From: Pandoraea sp. ASV26
Lineage (GTDB): Bacteria > Pseudomonadota > Gammaproteobacteria > Burkholderiales > Burkholderiaceae
Length of the DNA: 55,324 bases
Assembly (NCBI RefSeq): GCF_016428915.1
Contig: NZ_JAELTP010000028.1
Span: 1-55,324, forward strand
Reading direction: 5' to 3'
Below are positions 1 to 9,176 of the stretch, in pieces. Under the pieces are notes generated by a model. That model ran no database searches. It was not told the DNA's origin and saw nothing but the letters and a program-made list of their open reading frames with translations. Position 1 is the stretch's first letter, and each line of letters opens with the position of its first letter. The translations under genes and the position numbers were made by a program.

Positions 1-513
1 GCGCATGTTCACGGCCACGTAAGGCGTGTCGGACAATTCCACACCGATGTGAGCGATCGGCGAGCCGAGCGGTCCCATCGAGAACGGCACGACATACATC
101 GTGCGACCGCGCATGCAACCCTGGAACAGGCCATCGAGCGTGGTGCGCATTTCACGCGGATCGATCCAGTGGTTGGTCGGGCCGGCGTCTTCGCGTTTTT
201 CGCTACAGATGAACGTGCGGTCTTCCACACGCGCCACGTCCGACGGATCGGACAGCGCGAGAAACGAGTTCGGACGCTTGGCAGGGTTGAGCCGCTTCAT
301 CGTACCGGCGGCCACCATCTGTTCGCACAGACGGTCGTATTCCTCCTGCGAACCGTCGCACCAGACGACACGCTCGGGCTGCGTGATCGTCGCGATGTGC
401 GACACCCAATCGATCAGCTTGCGGTGACGCACCCAGCCGGGCAGATCACGTGTGGCGACATTGGACGAGGAGGAGGCGTTGGGCGCGCTGGCGCCCACAC
501 TGGCTTGCGTCAT
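1..513 (-). CDS. pckG: Phosphoenolpyruvate carboxykinase (GTP), N-terminal part, cut by window edge
   Basis: Makes phosphoenolpyruvate and CO2 from oxaloacetate and GTP, the first committed step of gluconeogenesis, in the cytosol. Reading from ATG 511-513 on the minus strand gives 171 open codons running off the left edge. After a short Ser/Ala-rich start the protein follows GTP-type [16 protein letters not shown], the [12 protein letters not shown] stretch, [20 protein letters not shown], then [17 protein letters not shown], a hallmark of this family. The GTP-binding and catalytic core lies outside the window (family length is about 600 residues). The ATP-type enzyme is excluded by these motifs. 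Confidence 0.95.
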   Translation of the reverse strand, partial: MTQASVGASAPNASSSSNVATRDLPGWVRHRKLIDWVSHIATITQPERVVWCDGSQEEYDRLCEQMVAAGTMKRLNPAKRPNSFLALSDPSDVARVEDRTFICSEKREDAGPTNHWIDPREMRTTLDGLFQGCMRGRTMYVVPFSMGPLGSPIAHIGVELSDTPYVAVNMR

Positions 514-1072
514 GGGGATTGTCTCCATGCAGAGTCGAGAAATCGATGCGGACGACGGGCGTCCGCCGAGCGGGCACCTTGAATCGCCGGGCCGCCCCTC
601 CGGTCGGGGATACCGGAAGGGCAAACGTGCCCCGGCGATTGCCCCGGGCGCCGGGAATCCGGACGCTCGCAGGCTCAGGCCGCGTGAAGTAGGGAGCGTG
701 TTGTGCGTCTCGCGACGCACGCAACAGCACACGCAGGAAGGCAGGAGGCAACACGCGCACCGATACGTGCGCTTCAGGCGTCTCGTTCACCAGGTCCGAC
801 TTGCGTTTGCGGGGTGGATTCGATTTTTTGCCATCGTGTTGAGGCGGTTTCGCCATGGTTGCCAGGACACCTGCCATACTATGCAAAACGAGGCGTCAGC
901 ATACCACCGCGCAAATCGCGCCGGTGCTGCGTCGCAACAAGGCCGGCGGGGGATTTGCCCCGATAGACGCCGCCCGTGTCAACGACCAGAACGCCCGCCA
1001 GTGCGGCGGCCTCAGACAATTGTTCCGTCCGCGCAGGACGCCTGTCCCGCGCCGATCCGATTACGTTTCGCC
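514..1072. other. Intergenic region, structured leader of pckG
   Basis: 559 bases between the divergent pckG and dehydrogenase starts. A perfect hairpin lies at 548-566 (7-bp stem, 5-base loop) in the likely pckG 5' leader, followed by further GC-rich self-complementary runs near 600-660. I see no convincing sigma-70 promoter. A minus-strand reading frame (446-886) covers part of it but has poor third-position G/C bias and would run into the pckG start, so I do not call it a gene. Confidence 0.4.
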
Positions 1073-2083
1073 ATGAAAATTGCCATTCTCGACGACTATC
1101 AGGACGCCGTTCGCAAGCTCGACTGCTTCTCCCTGCTGGCCGGTCATGACGTCAAGGTCTTCAACAACACGGTCAAAGGCGTCGGGCAACTCACGGCTCG
1201 CGTCGGCGAAGCCGAAGTGCTCGTACTGATTCGCGAACGCACCGCCATCACCGCGCAGCTCATCGACAAACTGCCACGTCTGCGAATCATCAGTCAGACC
1301 GGCCGCGCCGGCAATCACATCGATATCGACGCCTGCACCGCCCGTGGCGTGGCCGTGCTCGAAGGCGTGGGCTCGCCCATCGCGCCGGCCGAACTCACCT
1401 GGGCGCTGATCATGGCGGCCCAGCGTCGCATTCCGCAATACGTCTCCAGCCTCAAGCACGGCGCCTGGCAGCAGTCCGGCCTGAAATCGTCGAGCATGCC
1501 GCCGAACTTCGGCCTGGGTCAGGTGCTGCGCGGGCAGACGCTCGGCCTCTGGGGCTACGGCAAGATCGGCCGTCTCGTGGCAGGCTACGGCCGCGCCTTC
1601 GGCATGGAAGTGATGGTGTGGGGCCGCGAGGGTTCGCGCGAAGCGGCGGCAGCCGATGGCCTGCGCGTGGCGAACAGCAAGGAAGAACTCTTCACGCAAA
1701 GCGACGTGCTGTCGCTGCACCTGCGCCTGAACGACCAGACGCGTCACCTCGTCAAACTCGAAGATCTGCTACAGATGAAGCAGACCGCGCTGTTCGTGAA
1801 CACGAGCCGGGCGGAACTGGTGGAAGAAAACGCGTTGATCACGGCGCTCAATCGCGGCCGTCCCGGCATGGCGGCCATCGACGTGTTCGAGAGCGAACCG
1901 ATTCTGCAAGGCAACCCGCTGCTGCGCCTGGAGAACTGTGTGTGCACGCCGCACATTGGTTACGTCGAACGGGAAAGCTACGAACTGTATTTCCGCGTGG
2001 CCTTCCAGAACATCGTCGACTTCCTGAACGGCGACCGCACACACGTCGCCAACCCGGCCGCACTGCTCGGCTTCGGACGCTGA
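1073..2083 (+). CDS. D-2-hydroxyacid dehydrogenase family protein
   Basis: NAD(P)-dependent oxidoreductase interconverting a 2-hydroxy acid and its 2-keto acid in the cytosol; the substrate cannot be told from sequence. 336 residues, a normal family length. The Rossmann motif GLWGYGKIGR is near residue 160. The catalytic triad is visible: Arg246 in NTSRAEL, Glu in VFESEP (about 275) and His in TPHIGYV (about 295). ATG at 1073 is chosen because the protein there starts MKIAILDDYQD, typical of the family, although the frame stays open far upstream. It is divergent from pckG and has no partner gene. Phosphoglycerate dehydrogenase is less likely because there is no ACT domain. Confidence 0.9.
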   Translation: MKIAILDDYQDAVRKLDCFSLLAGHDVKVFNNTVKGVGQLTARVGEAEVLVLIRERTAITAQLIDKLPRLRIISQTGRAGNHIDIDACTARGVAVLEGVGSPIAPAELTWALIMAAQRRIPQYVSSLKHGAWQQSGLKSSSMPPNFGLGQVLRGQTLGLWGYGKIGRLVAGYGRAFGMEVMVWGREGSREAAAADGLRVANSKEELFTQSDVLSLHLRLNDQTRHLVKLEDLLQMKQTALFVNTSRAELVEENALITALNRGRPGMAAIDVFESEPILQGNPLLRLENCVCTPHIGYVERESYELYFRVAFQNIVDFLNGDRTHVANPAALLGFGR

Positions 2084-2162
2084 CACCACTGCGCGTATCA
2101 CCTGCGTTGCAACCGTTGCAGCCTTCGCATCCGTCGCACCCCTCACGCCAGCGAGGCGTCGC

Positions 2163-3050
2163 CTACTTCATCGTGTCCAGATGTCGCAGGAACGTCTCGC
2201 CATCCTTGACGCCCAGCGCGAATGCCGGGCCCATCATGTCGGGGCGCGTGTAATCCCAACTGGAAATCGGCACAGGCACGGACGGCTGCACATACAGCCG
2301 GTCCTGCCCGCCGTGATGCTGCGTGAAGATCTGCGGCCGCGGATAGCGCCGCGTTACCAGCACGAGCACGTGGCCGGGCGTGGCATCGAGCGCATCGACG
2401 GGCACGTTATCGACCATGCCGCCATCGAGCACCGCGCGCCCGCCGCGTCGCAGAATCGGCGTGAACGGCGGCGTGCAGGACGATTGCAGCATCAGATCGG
2501 CCAACTCCTCGGTTGAGCGGCAATCCTGCGCGCGCACGAATTCGGGGGTGAAGCCCAGACGCCGGGCGAGCGTCGGATGCAGCGTACGGCGCACATGCTT
2601 GTCGATGTTGTACGCCATCAGTCCCGCCGCCGTCGCCGTGCGCGGTCCGAGCCAGCGCGGGATGTGCGACACCCCCACACGGATCTCCGGCCCGGCGGCA
2701 AGCTTGTCGAGTTGGCCGTCATAGATGTCGAGCAGTGCCTGCCGGTAGATGCGGTAATGCGGAAACACCCGCTCACCGCGCAGCAGATTGCCCCAGTACG
2801 CGTTCTTGCGGTTGCTCGCGAGTGCGCGCCGGTAATACTCCATCACCCAGTCCGACGCGCGCATGTGCAGCATGCATGCCGTGGCCGCACCGGCCGATAT
2901 CCCGGTGATGACGCGCGGCCGCAGCGGTACGTCGCGCCCAACGCGTTCCCAGAATCCCGCCTGCCACCAGCAACGGTTGCCGCCACCGGCGAATACGATC
3001 TGATCGAACACTTGGCCTCCTCGGTAATATCGCGTTTCATCGGGCTTCAT
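2163..3050 (-). CDS. Patatin-like phospholipase
   Basis: Predicted serine acyl hydrolase releasing fatty acids from lipids. 295 residues from ATG 3050. The oxyanion glycine loop FAGGGNRC is near residues 20-27, the nucleophile Ser52 sits in GISAGA (GxSxG), and the dyad Asp209 in LDGGMVDN (DGG). No signal peptide or C-terminal barrel is seen, so it is probably cytoplasmic or exported by a specialised route. A GTG at 3068 would add six residues and is an alternative start. It follows the thioesterase gene on the same strand after about 80 bases, so the two could be co-transcribed and both concern acyl groups. The substrate is unknown. Confidence 0.85.
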   Translation of the reverse strand: MKPDETRYYRGGQVFDQIVFAGGGNRCWWQAGFWERVGRDVPLRPRVITGISAGAATACMLHMRASDWVMEYYRRALASNRKNAYWGNLLRGERVFPHYRIYRQALLDIYDGQLDKLAAGPEIRVGVSHIPRWLGPRTATAAGLMAYNIDKHVRRTLHPTLARRLGFTPEFVRAQDCRSTEELADLMLQSSCTPPFTPILRRGGRAVLDGGMVDNVPVDALDATPGHVLVLVTRRYPRPQIFTQHHGGQDRLYVQPSVPVPISSWDYTRPDMMGPAFALGVKDGETFLRHLDTMK

Positions 3051-3132
3051 CGCGCTTCGACGTTGCACGCCTCGCTATGTGTCACTACGCGTCGCTGTGC
3101 CTCGCTACAACGCTACGACGCCAACGACGCGC

Positions 3133-3534
3133 TCAAAGCAGCGCGTAGGTCGTGGTGGCGTGCACGGCCATCTTGCCCGACGCATCGAAAATCTCGATCT
3201 CGCCGAACACCAGATTCTTGCCGCGACGCAGAATTCGCGCGATCACGCGCAGATCGCCATCGGTGACCGGGCGCATGAACTGCGTGTTGAGCGTGACGGT
3301 CGTCATCGGCTGGAAGCCGCCGAGCGCGGCCGAGAGCGCCACTACCATCGCGGTGTCGGCCACCGCCATGAACACCTGTCCGCAAATGACACCGCCGCCA
3401 TGTTTGAACGCAGCGTCGAACGGCAGTCGCAATTCGCTTTGTTCGGGCCCGGTCGCCTCGATCTGAAGATTGAGTTGCCGCACCCACGGCGAGACGAGTT
3501 CGTCGAGCATCTTCTGCGCTTGCACCAGCTCCAT
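3133..3534 (-). CDS. PaaI family thioesterase (hotdog fold)
   Basis: Likely hydrolyses acyl-CoA or aryl-CoA thioesters in the cytosol. 133 residues, the usual single-hotdog length. The motif HGGGVICGQVFMAVADTAM matches the PaaI/YdiI-type pattern in which the HGG loop and following Asp or Glu activate water; the second half has TTVTLNTQFMRPV. The start at 3534 is picked because GGAGG lies 9 bases upstream; an ATG at 3543 sits directly on that site and is less likely. It lies between the secreted repeat protein and the patatin gene on the same strand. Confidence 0.85.
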   Translation of the reverse strand: MELVQAQKMLDELVSPWVRQLNLQIEATGPEQSELRLPFDAAFKHGGGVICGQVFMAVADTAMVVALSAALGGFQPMTTVTLNTQFMRPVTDGDLRVIARILRRGKNLVFGEIEIFDASGKMAVHATTTYALL

Positions 3535-3645
3535 CCTGAGCATCCTCCGGTTTCGTTGTGACGCCGATGATAGCCCCAAAACCACAGCGCCACCCGGTAA
3601 AGGGTGGCGCTTGCGTCATGCACGGCAACCGAAGTCAGCGGCAAC

Positions 3646-4233
3646 TCATCCGTTCGTCTTGTCCTGATGAATGCGATGGCTCTGATGATTCTCGCGGTGC
3701 TGGATACCGGCCTGCTCACCCGCGCTCACGTGACCGTTACTACCTGCGCGAGCTTCGGCGCTGTCGACGTGCGCCTGCCCGCGCTCGAGGCTGCCGACCT
3801 GGCGATTGTTCAGCGTACCGGCGGCCTGTCCCTGCGCGATGCGCTTTTCCTGATCGACGTTACGTTGCACGTCAGCCTGCATGCGCTCCGAAGACTTCGA
3901 CGTGGGATTCGCCACCCGGCCGTTGTGCTTGAGCTGAGCGATCTTCGCGCTTTCCTGGTTCTGCGCCTTGGCAATGCGAGCCTTCTCGGCCGCCGTATCC
4001 CCCGTGCGATCGGCGTGCGCTTGCATGCGATCGATCTTCGCCTCGCCCTTCTCGAGGCTCGACGCTTCCTTCGTCGTGAGTTGACCGCTCTTCAACCCGT
4101 TTTCGATGCGCTGTTGCTGATTGATGTCGCGCGCCGTCTCGGTCGCGCTGCTCTGAGCAAATGCCTGCGAGGCAAACACACCGCCGAGGGCAACGGTCAC
4201 GGCGCTCAGAATCAGAGTTTTACGGACATTCAT
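3646..4233 (-). CDS. Secreted protein with internal duplication, function unknown
   Basis: 195 residues. ATG 4233 has AAGGA upstream and begins a clear signal peptide (MNVRKTLILSAVTVALGG, cleavage after AFAQ near residue 27). The mature part is very hydrophilic and helical and contains two related blocks of about 70 residues: roughly 37-107 (INQQQRIENGLKSGQL, SSLEKGEAKID) and 126-195 (VDQEKRIAQGQAAGTL, GSLERGQAHVD). Each holds a QxRIxxGxxxGxL stretch followed by a SLExGxAxxD turn. The C-terminus is His-rich. No enzyme motif is seen. Probably a periplasmic or surface protein; function not recognised. Confidence 0.85.
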   Translation of the reverse strand: MNVRKTLILSAVTVALGGVFASQAFAQSSATETARDINQQQRIENGLKSGQLTTKEASSLEKGEAKIDRMQAHADRTGDTAAEKARIAKAQNQESAKIAQLKHNGRVANPTSKSSERMQADVQRNVDQEKRIAQGQAAGTLNNRQVGSLERGQAHVDSAEARAGSNGHVSAGEQAGIQHRENHQSHRIHQDKTNG

Positions 4234-4618
4234 GATGGAATCCTTATTGGCTTTGGCAGTGCTTTGAAAATGCCCGAACACGATTTGATGAATGCGTATC
4301 CGGGGAACCGGCGGGACCGCGACCGTTGGCAGGATTGCCAGCAAATGTCCGCGTCCTTATGCGGATTAACGAAGCGAGCGGGCGCCACGCCGACAGCCGT
4401 CGTGTAACCGGGGAGTCCGAAAAGTAACGGGTTGTAATCCCCCGTTCGGACCCGGCGAACGCTATGTGCCTGAATTCACTGAGACAGCCGCAGACAGCGC
4501 CGTAACGATTTGATACAGTGGTGCCCATTTGGCCGGCACGGCTCACGCCAGAGCGTGCCACCTCCGTTACCCGTCAGCCCCCACACGCGAACAAGCGAGT
4601 CAAGAAGGAGCCTTCACC
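4234..4618. other. Intergenic region between repeat protein and DoxX gene
   Basis: 385 bases between divergent starts, holding the promoters and leaders of both neighbours. The ribosome site AAGGA of the repeat protein is just upstream of 4233 and AAGGAG (4605-4610) precedes the DoxX gene. I see no further gene and no strong hairpin. Confidence 0.4.
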
Positions 4619-5026
4619 ATGCAGAGCACCAGAGACGACCTCGGCAAACTGATCCTGCGCCTCACCCTCGGTATCCTGCTGTTGTTTCACGGCGTCAATA
4701 AAGTTATCAACGGCGTTGGCTTCATCCAGGGCATGATCACGTCGCACGGACTGCCGGGTTTTCTCGCCTATGGCGCCTATCTGGGTGAAGTGCTCGCGCC
4801 TGTGCTGCTGATTCTCGGCGTGCTCACGCGTCTGGGCGGCCTGCTCGTCGTGTGCAACATGCTCGTCGCCTTCTCGCTGGTTCACCTGACCCAACTGGGC
4901 GACCTCGCGAAGACCGGCGGCTGGGCGCTGGAGCTGCAAGGCTTCTATCTGCTCATGGGCCTGTGCGTGATTCTCTTCGGGGCGGGCCGCTACAGCGTGT
5001 CCGGCGGACGCGGCGCCTGGGACTGA
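4619..5026 (+). CDS. DoxX family inner-membrane protein
   Basis: 135 residues with four hydrophobic segments (about residues 10-30, 48-68, 72-92 and 108-126), the usual DoxX layout. The N-terminal pattern LGILLLFHGVNKVINGV and the glycine-rich AYLGEVLAPVLLILGVLTRLGG are typical. DoxX relatives act in the cytoplasmic membrane in sulfur redox or oxidative-stress contexts, but the exact role here is unknown. AAGGAG eight bases before ATG 4619 decides the start. A hairpin at 5087-5123 follows. Confidence 0.9.
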   Translation: MQSTRDDLGKLILRLTLGILLLFHGVNKVINGVGFIQGMITSHGLPGFLAYGAYLGEVLAPVLLILGVLTRLGGLLVVCNMLVAFSLVHLTQLGDLAKTGGWALELQGFYLLMGLCVILFGAGRYSVSGGRGAWD

Positions 5027-5086
5027 TCGACGCATCGATTCATCGGGAAAGGATCGTCGCGCCCGGTGCGGCGTGAACGATCGTGA

Positions 5087-5123
5087 CGGCCCGCCCTTGT
5101 CGACTATCGGCAAAGGCGGGCCG
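5087..5123. terminator. Probable terminator hairpin after the DoxX gene
   Basis: A 13-bp stem with one mismatch (5087-5099 with 5111-5123) and an 11-base loop, followed by GAGTCGTTT. The T-run is short, so termination is likely but not certain. Confidence 0.55.
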
Positions 5124-5176
5124 AGTCGTTTCGGAATATTGCGAACGCGCGCATTGGTAACGTGGGGTAATACTGC

Positions 5177-5193
5177 GGTTGCACTTTGCAACC
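5177..5193. promoter_or_regulatory. Inverted repeat upstream of the Spy-like gene
   Basis: GGTTGCA-CTT-TGCAACC is a perfect 7-bp inverted repeat about 65 bases before the gene start. It is in promoter range and could be an operator; no regulator is assigned. Confidence 0.45.
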
Positions 5194-5259
5194 TGTTCGG
5201 CGCAACGATGACTTACTCTGAAACTGCCAATTCCGGCAGTATCAACAGGAGTCAACACC

Positions 5260-5820
5260 ATGCGCCAACTGAAGATCGCCGCCGCGTCGGCAATCCTTGT
5301 CGCCACCTCGATGTTCGGCGTCGCTCATGCAGCAGACGCCACTGCGCCGGCCACGGGCCCGCACGCTGCAATGCACCATATGCGCGGCGGCCACGGTCCC
5401 TGGGGGCTCGGCGACATTCGCAAGCTGCATGACCAGCTCAAGCTCAACGCACAGCAGGAACAAGCCTGGCAACAGGCCGTGAGCACGTCGAAGCAGAACC
5501 ACGACGCCATGCGCAAGAATGGCGAACAGTTCCGTCAGATGATCGCGCAGGCCAAGGATCAGCCAGTGCTCGATCTGGCCGGCATGCGTGCTGCACGCGA
5601 GAAGGTCTACGATCAGAACCGTCAGCTTCGCAGCCAGACGGAAGATGCCTGGCTGAACGTGTACAACGGGCTGAACAACGACCAGAAAACCCTCGTGAGC
5701 AACGCCATCAAGGCGCGCTGGGCCAAGATGAAGGCCTGGCACGACAAGGCGATGCAGCGTCGCAGCCAGATGCACAAAGGAGCACCGGGCACGCAACCGC
5801 CGGCAGGTCAGGAACAATAA
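5260..5820 (+). CDS. Spy/LTXXQ-like periplasmic stress protein
   Basis: 186 residues. Signal peptide at residues 1-24 (cleavage near AHA). The mature start is rich in His and Met (AAMHHMRGGHGPWG), followed by LKLNAQQEQAW, a match to the LTxxQ motif of Spy/CpxP-type proteins, and long charged helices to the end. Relatives are helical periplasmic chaperones or sensors of envelope and metal stress; the His/Met stretch suggests metal binding, which is inference. AGGAG about ten bases before ATG 5260 supports the start. A strong terminator follows at 5867. Confidence 0.8.
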   Translation: MRQLKIAAASAILVATSMFGVAHAADATAPATGPHAAMHHMRGGHGPWGLGDIRKLHDQLKLNAQQEQAWQQAVSTSKQNHDAMRKNGEQFRQMIAQAKDQPVLDLAGMRAAREKVYDQNRQLRSQTEDAWLNVYNGLNNDQKTLVSNAIKARWAKMKAWHDKAMQRRSQMHKGAPGTQPPAGQEQ

Positions 5821-5866
5821 GCGCGAGGCCAGCGCCGCCGGGCGCGACTGCCCGGCATGTCGTGAG

Positions 5867-5908
5867 ACGCCCGATCCCTGCGGTCATGCAGGGATCGGGC
5901 GTTTTTTA
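5867..5908. terminator. Strong rho-independent terminator
   Basis: A perfect 15-bp stem (5867-5881 with 5888-5902) with a 6-base loop, then six T residues. It ends the Spy-like gene and lies between it and the convergent hydroxylase gene. Confidence 0.9.
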
Positions 5909-5947
5909 TCGAGGCGAACGTGTCGAACGACTGACACCCCTGCGCGC

Positions 5948-6634
5948 TCAGGTCTCGCTCCACAGGCGCAGCAGGTTGTGATAACTGCCGACGAGCGTGC
6001 GGCGCGCCGTCTCGTCCGCGTCCGTTGCGTTGAGCCGCTGAATCGCGTTATCCATGTCGAACAGCAGCGTGCGCTGCGTGTCGTCTCGCACGAGACTCTG
6101 CACCCAGAAGAAACACCCTACGCGCGAGCCGCGCGTAATCGGGTTCACGCGGTGCAGACTGGTCGCCGGATACAGCACCATCTCGCCGGCCGGCAGCTTC
6201 ACCTGATGCGCGCCGTACTGGTCCTCGATCACGAGTTCACCGCCGTCGTATTCGTCCGGTGCCGTGAGAAAGAGCGTTGCGGAGATGTCGGTGCGAATGC
6301 GCATGCCGCTGCCCGGTTGCAGACGAATCGCGCCGTCCACGTGATTGCCGAAGTGCATGCCTTCGCCGTAGCGGTTGAACATTGGCGCGTAGACCTTGTT
6401 CGGCAATGCGGCGCTGATGAATAACGGATGGCGCTCGAGCGCGCCGAGGATCACGTCACCGAGTTCGCGCGCGACGGCGGAGCGTTCGTCGATCTGCTGG
6501 TTCTGTTTGACCGGCGCGCCCTGATAGCCCGCCGTGGCGAGCCCGTCGACCCAGGCGTCGCCCGCGTTATCGAGCCTGGCGCGAACCCAGCGCACCTGAT
6601 CGGCGCTGAGCACATTCGGAATACGGAGCAACAT
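5948..6634 (-). CDS. piuC: PKHD-type Fe(II)/2-oxoglutarate hydroxylase, PiuC/YbiX family
   Basis: 228 residues, normal for the family. Iron ligands are visible: His98 and Asp100 in HFGNHVD and His161 in [10 protein letters not shown], with Arg171 as the likely 2-oxoglutarate contact. Family members sit beside siderophore receptors and are thought to act in iron-siderophore use; the substrate is not established. The upstream gene on the same strand, 150 bases away, is such a receptor, so the two are probably one Fur-controlled unit. ATG 6634 was chosen over an upstream start at 6661 because the family begins MLxxIPxVLS and a GAGG site precedes it. Confidence 0.9.
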   Translation of the reverse strand: MLLRIPNVLSADQVRWVRARLDNAGDAWVDGLATAGYQGAPVKQNQQIDERSAVARELGDVILGALERHPLFISAALPNKVYAPMFNRYGEGMHFGNHVDGAIRLQPGSGMRIRTDISATLFLTAPDEYDGGELVIEDQYGAHQVKLPAGEMVLYPATSLHRVNPITRGSRVGCFFWVQSLVRDDTQRTLLFDMDNAIQRLNATDADETARRTLVGSYHNLLRLWSET

Positions 6635-6784
6635 GGGCTGACATCCCTCGAGAATGCACAAGGCGCGAACACGGCGATACCGCCGGCTCGCGCCTCGTAT
6701 TGTGCGTCATTTTTCGTCAAGCGCGATGGCGCAGCGCTCAGGCGTTGGCGATCCGGCCACGCCTTGCTGCGCCACCGGATCTCG

Positions 6785-9025
6785 TCAGAAGCGGTACGTG
6801 CCCGTGAGCAACGCCGTGCGTCCGATACCCGGTGTGGCACGTCCGCCATCGGACTGAATCAGCCCGTCGAAATAGTTCTTGTTGAACACGTTGAGCAGGT
6901 TGAAGCGAATGTCGTACTTCGGCTGATGGTAGGCAATGGTGGCATCCCAGCGCGTGTAACCGCCCACGCGAATCAGGTTCGTGTTTGCCGCATAGCGCAT
7001 CGACATGTAGTTCATGCCGCCCCCCACTTCCCAGTGACCCAGCGTGTAGGTCGACCAGACGGTGAGCGAGTGACGCGGCGTGTTCGCCAACACGTTGCCC
7101 TGCGTGCCGTCGTTCGCCTGAAGCACCTGCGAATTCAGGAACATGTAGCCGCCCATCACCTGCCAGTTCGACGTGATGTGCCCCGTGGCGCTCACTTCGG
7201 CACCGCGAATGCGCACCTTGCCCGCGTCGGTGTATTCGCCCGACGTGCCGGTCTGCGTACGCGAATTGTTTTGCGTGACCTGGAAGAGCGCGGTGTTGAT
7301 CGACAGATTGTCGTCGAACAGATTCCACTTGCTGCCGACTTCGAACGACTGGTTCGTCTCAGGCGGCAATGCCTGCGTGTTGTTCGTGACGGTGAGCGTT
7401 TCGAGCGACGGGTTGAACGACGTGCCGTACGAGAAGTAATACGACTGCGCTTCGCTCGGCTGATAGATCAGGCCCGTGCGCACGCTCGTGTAGTTGACCG
7501 TCTGCGTTGCGTAGCCCGGCGCGTTGAGGGTGTTCGAGAGCTGCGCCTTGTATCGATCCCAGCGCAAACCGCCGACGAGCTTCCACTGCTTGTTCAGCTC
7601 GATGGTGTCGTTCGCATAAAACGCGACCGTCTCGGCCGAGCCCTGCGCCAGATTGCCGACGCTCGTCGTCACGTTCGGCAGATTCGAGTAGTACGCCGTA
7701 CTATCGGCCGGAATCCAGCCGAGGTAGCCCGAAGCCTGCCCCGCGCCCGTGCGCAGATACGCCTGATTCTCGTAGGTATCGCGCCCCAGTTCCGCCCCGG
7801 CGATCACCGTGTGCTTGAACGGCCCGGTCGAGAAACTCTTCACGACGTCAGTCTGGTTGAACAGCGACGTGTCGGTGATCTTGCGGTCATGACTCTGCAA
7901 CTGCACCCAGAGCTGATCGAGCGAATACGACGGAATGCCGGCGGTCGCGCCGGTGGGCAGCGCCGTGAAGCCGCCCGTGCCGTTGGGCACGCCGACCGCA
8001 TGCGGCGCGGTTTCAATGGCGTCGATGACGTAGCGGCTGTACTGCGTCTGGTTCGTGATCTTCAGGCTGTCGTCGACCTTGTGCTCGATCTTCGCCGAGA
8101 AGCTCATGACGTCCTGCACCGTGCGGTCGGTCGTCAGGCCGTAGAACTGGTTCTTCGAGATCGGCAACGGGCTGCCGTTATAGCCGACGGTGCCGTAGTC
8201 CGGCATGTCGCGGTTATGTTCGATCAGCGCCGAGAGTGTGATCTGCGTGGGCGTACCGATGCCCAGCTTGAGCGTAGGCGCGACACCCCAGTCCTGATTG
8301 TTCATGACGTCGCGCGTGGTGTGAATGTCCTGCGCGAAGCCATTGATCCGGAAGGCGGCGGTGTCCGAGAGCGGATGGTTGAAGTCGAACGACGTGCGGT
8401 ACCGGTCGTTGGTGCCGATCGTGCCCGAGATTTCGTTGAGCGGCTTGAGATTCGCCTGCTTGCTGACCTGATTGATCACGCCACCGGTCGAGCCGCGTCC
8501 GAAGAGCATCGACGACGGGCCTTCCAGCACTTCGATGGAGTCGAGGTAGAACGTGTCGCGATAGTACTGGCCGCGATCGCGAAAACCATCGAGATAGATG
8601 TCGGTGCGAGCCGTGAAGCCGCGCAGGTTGATGTTGTTGCCGATCTGGCCACCCTCGGCGCCGCCGATGGTAATGGCGGGCGAACTGCGCAGCGCGTCGG
8701 CAAACGACGTGGCTCCCTGCGCCTGCATCACCGCCTTGTCGATCACTGTGACGGACTGCGGAATGTCGCGAATCGCGGTCGGTATCTTGCCGCCGACGGT
8801 CGACACGTCACGCTGATATTCGTCGCGAATCGTCGTGCCGGACACCTCGGTCTGCGGCAGCACGGCCGAGGGCGTGGCGGCTGGTGCCGCGCTTTGCGTC
8901 GCGCCCTGCGGTTGGGCCGGGGCTGGGTCCGCGCTCTGCGCCATGGCCGGCGAGGTGTACGTGACGGCGAGCGGCGTGGCGAAGAGCGCCATCATTGCCA
9001 GAGCCAGCGGCTTGCGTTGCATCAT
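6785..9025 (-). CDS. TonB-dependent siderophore receptor, outer membrane (Fiu/PiuA type)
   Basis: 746 residues. Signal peptide 1-29 (cleavage near AMAQ). A Pro/Ala-rich linker is followed by a plug domain containing IPQSVTVIDKAVM, LRGFTARTDIYLDG and EVLEGPSSMLFGRGSTGGVIN, then a long beta-barrel ending in Tyr-Arg-Phe, the expected outer-membrane C-terminal aromatic signal. It takes up ferric siderophores using TonB/ExbBD energy; these energising genes are not in the window. Iron regulation is supported by the Fur box at 9158. Pairing with a PiuC gene suggests a catecholate receptor like Fiu or PiuA, which is inference. Confidence 0.92.
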   Translation of the reverse strand: MMQRKPLALAMMALFATPLAVTYTSPAMAQSADPAPAQPQGATQSAAPAATPSAVLPQTEVSGTTIRDEYQRDVSTVGGKIPTAIRDIPQSVTVIDKAVMQAQGATSFADALRSSPAITIGGAEGGQIGNNINLRGFTARTDIYLDGFRDRGQYYRDTFYLDSIEVLEGPSSMLFGRGSTGGVINQVSKQANLKPLNEISGTIGTNDRYRTSFDFNHPLSDTAAFRINGFAQDIHTTRDVMNNQDWGVAPTLKLGIGTPTQITLSALIEHNRDMPDYGTVGYNGSPLPISKNQFYGLTTDRTVQDVMSFSAKIEHKVDDSLKITNQTQYSRYVIDAIETAPHAVGVPNGTGGFTALPTGATAGIPSYSLDQLWVQLQSHDRKITDTSLFNQTDVVKSFSTGPFKHTVIAGAELGRDTYENQAYLRTGAGQASGYLGWIPADSTAYYSNLPNVTTSVGNLAQGSAETVAFYANDTIELNKQWKLVGGLRWDRYKAQLSNTLNAPGYATQTVNYTSVRTGLIYQPSEAQSYYFSYGTSFNPSLETLTVTNNTQALPPETNQSFEVGSKWNLFDDNLSINTALFQVTQNNSRTQTGTSGEYTDAGKVRIRGAEVSATGHITSNWQVMGGYMFLNSQVLQANDGTQGNVLANTPRHSLTVWSTYTLGHWEVGGGMNYMSMRYAANTNLIRVGGYTRWDATIAYHQPKYDIRFNLLNVFNKNYFDGLIQSDGGRATPGIGRTALLTGTYRF

Positions 9026-9157
9026 GATCGGTTTCGAAGTACGTCGTTATCGGAATGGAATGCAAAAACGCCGACGGATGACGGACCAGGAAGCACGCTG
9101 TCTTTTCACTCACCGCATTCCCGATCGTCACCTTCGGCATGAGGCGCGAATATAAAT

Positions 9158-9176
9158 AGGAATGATTTTCATTACA
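9158..9176. promoter_or_regulatory. Fur box upstream of the siderophore receptor
   Basis: The core AATGATTTTCATT (9161-9173) matches 11 of 13 inner positions of the Fur consensus GATAATGATAATCATTATC. It lies about 135 bases before the receptor start, in an AT-rich stretch suited to a promoter. Confidence 0.75.

Noticed and set aside
446-886. 146-residue minus-strand frame upstream of and overlapping pckG
   Set aside because: Weak third-position G/C bias, ends inside pckG in another frame, and no recognisable family.
6428-9142. 904-residue plus-strand frame
   Set aside because: Antisense shadow of the TonB receptor and hydroxylase, Arg/His/Val-rich as expected for the complement of a GC-rich gene.
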